DNA of 5,582 nt from an uncultured Sphingorhabdus sp. GTDB taxonomy: Bacteria; Pseudomonadota; Alphaproteobacteria; Sphingomonadales; Sphingomonadaceae. The notes beneath the pieces are model-generated. The model had not been told where the DNA came from. It saw nothing but the letters and a program-made list of their open reading frames with translations, and ran no database searches. The stretch spans positions 1 through 5,582 of the forward strand of contig CALMYW010000155.1 in the NCBI GenBank assembly GCA_937873665.1. Direction: 5' to 3'. Below, piece by piece: positions 4,919 to 5,582 of this stretch. Each line of letters begins with the position of its first letter. Position 1 is the first letter of the stretch. A program made the position numbers and the translations under genes.

Positions 4919-5582
4919 GCGACATCATCGTCGAACATGGCACGACCAGCGACGGCCTTATGGCCGCACGGGTCGATGGGCTCGCCTATATCGCCATTCC
5001 GCTCAAGGAAGGCTTCTCGATCGTGTCCGGCTGGAAGCTCAACCGGCCGATTGGCGAATGGTCCCGGTCAGATGTCTATTGCGCCGAAGGCGCCGTGGCT
5101 GATGAAGTCTCCTTCCGCGCCTATATTGCCGACATCGCGCTGCATGTCCGCCAGCGCAACGCCCTCGGCCGCGTCGATACGATCCTGCGCGTTTCCACGC
5201 CTTGGGGCATGTCTCAATCGGCGACCATCTACGCTGAGGGGATCGTCTTTCATTCCACTGCCGGTCATGGCGGCTTCAAGCTCGACCGGGCACGCAATGC
5301 GGGGATGGATCCCGCGTTGCGACTATCTGGCGGCTGGTATGAAGAAGACGCCGAATGGGCGCTCGTCGCCGCAGGTTACCCGGACCTGTTCACCTACCGC
5401 GAACAGGCAATGGCAGACAGAGCGATGCGCGATTGGTATCCCGATGCTTGGGAGGCGGTCCATGGCCGCACGTTGTCAGCGGCAGAATCTTTAACCCGCG
5501 ATCGCCAGCAGTTTGCACGCCGCCACGAAAAGGACTGGGTGGTGATTTCCGCTGTTCGATCATCCGATCATCCTGGCATGGT
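4915..5582 (+). CDS. DUF7007-type protein, 3' end beyond the window
   Basis: An open frame of 222 complete codons with no stop before the window edge, beginning MSDIIVEHG. The start is fixed by AGGAGGG (4904-4910) four bases upstream and by the ATGA overlap with the preceding gene. Residues about 94-184 match the DUF7007 pattern as I recall it: STPWGMSQSATIYAEGI (94-110), FHSTAGHGGFKLD (112-124), WYEEDAEWALVAAGYPDLFT (141-160), and RDWYPDAWEAVHG (172-184). The two histidines in HSTAGHGG (113 and 117) and the acidic WYEED are the most striking residues and could be functional, though no activity is established to my knowledge. No signal peptide is seen. Such proteins recur on plasmids and islands of Rhizobiales and sphingomonads. 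The missing C-terminus prevents judging full length. Confidence 0.75.
   Translation, partial: MSDIIVEHGTTSDGLMAARVDGLAYIAIPLKEGFSIVSGWKLNRPIGEWSRSDVYCAEGAVADEVSFRAYIADIALHVRQRNALGRVDTILRVSTPWGMSQSATIYAEGIVFHSTAGHGGFKLDRARNAGMDPALRLSGGWYEEDAEWALVAAGYPDLFTYREQAMADRAMRDWYPDAWEAVHGRTLSAAESLTRDRQQFARRHEKDWVVISAVRSSDHPGM

Noticed and set aside
4937..5494. Plus-strand open frame of 185 codons within the DUF7007-type gene
   Set aside because: It is out of frame with the gene starting at 4915, which has a ribosome site, an ATGA overlap and family-like motifs. The alternative product is rich in Ser, Arg and Pro, as typical of a shadow frame.

Overview
The window looks like accessory DNA from a conjugative plasmid or integrative element of a GC-rich alphaproteobacterium, most likely a sphingomonad (Sphingobium, Novosphingobium, Sphingomonas and relatives). 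This rests on recalled resemblance of the proteins to plasmid gene sets of that group and on the GC-rich coding style; no rRNA or other taxonomic marker is present. All genes are on the + strand and packed tightly. There is no gene-free stretch over about 140 bases, and no tRNA, rRNA, CRISPR array, transposase or integrase is visible.

Layout: (1) a structured leader (12-100) precedes an ArdC-family antirestriction metallopeptidase-fold protein (101-1078), which overlaps a DUF2958 protein (1075-1473) by ATGA. (2) A second copy of the same leader architecture (1513-1611) precedes a 705-residue ParB-like protein (1612-3729). (3) A GC-rich terminator-like hairpin is followed by a possible 16-codon leader peptide (3821-3871), which overlaps the start of a 168-residue conserved protein of unknown function (3864-4370). 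(4) A second, near-identical hairpin is followed by a 158-residue protein of unknown function (4442-4918). That gene overlaps by ATGA a DUF7007-type gene (from 4915), which is still open at the window end.

ArdC proteins protect incoming plasmid DNA from host restriction and bind single-stranded DNA. DUF2958 genes commonly travel next to ardC. ParB-like proteins of this size recur in the same elements. The set therefore reads as an establishment and maintenance module of a mobile element, and the three unknown proteins downstream are candidates for related roles; that last step is inference only.

The most interesting signal is non-coding. The ardC and parB-like leaders form the same two-hairpin structure, with several base-pair changes that keep pairing, and both end at an identical 15-base initiation site (GGAGACCTGCCATGG). 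In position and style this resembles the radC RNA motif, a computationally found RNA upstream of genes for DNA-binding and antirestriction proteins. The core GGAGACCT recurs before two further reading frames (3821 and 4442), so four initiation sites in the window share it.
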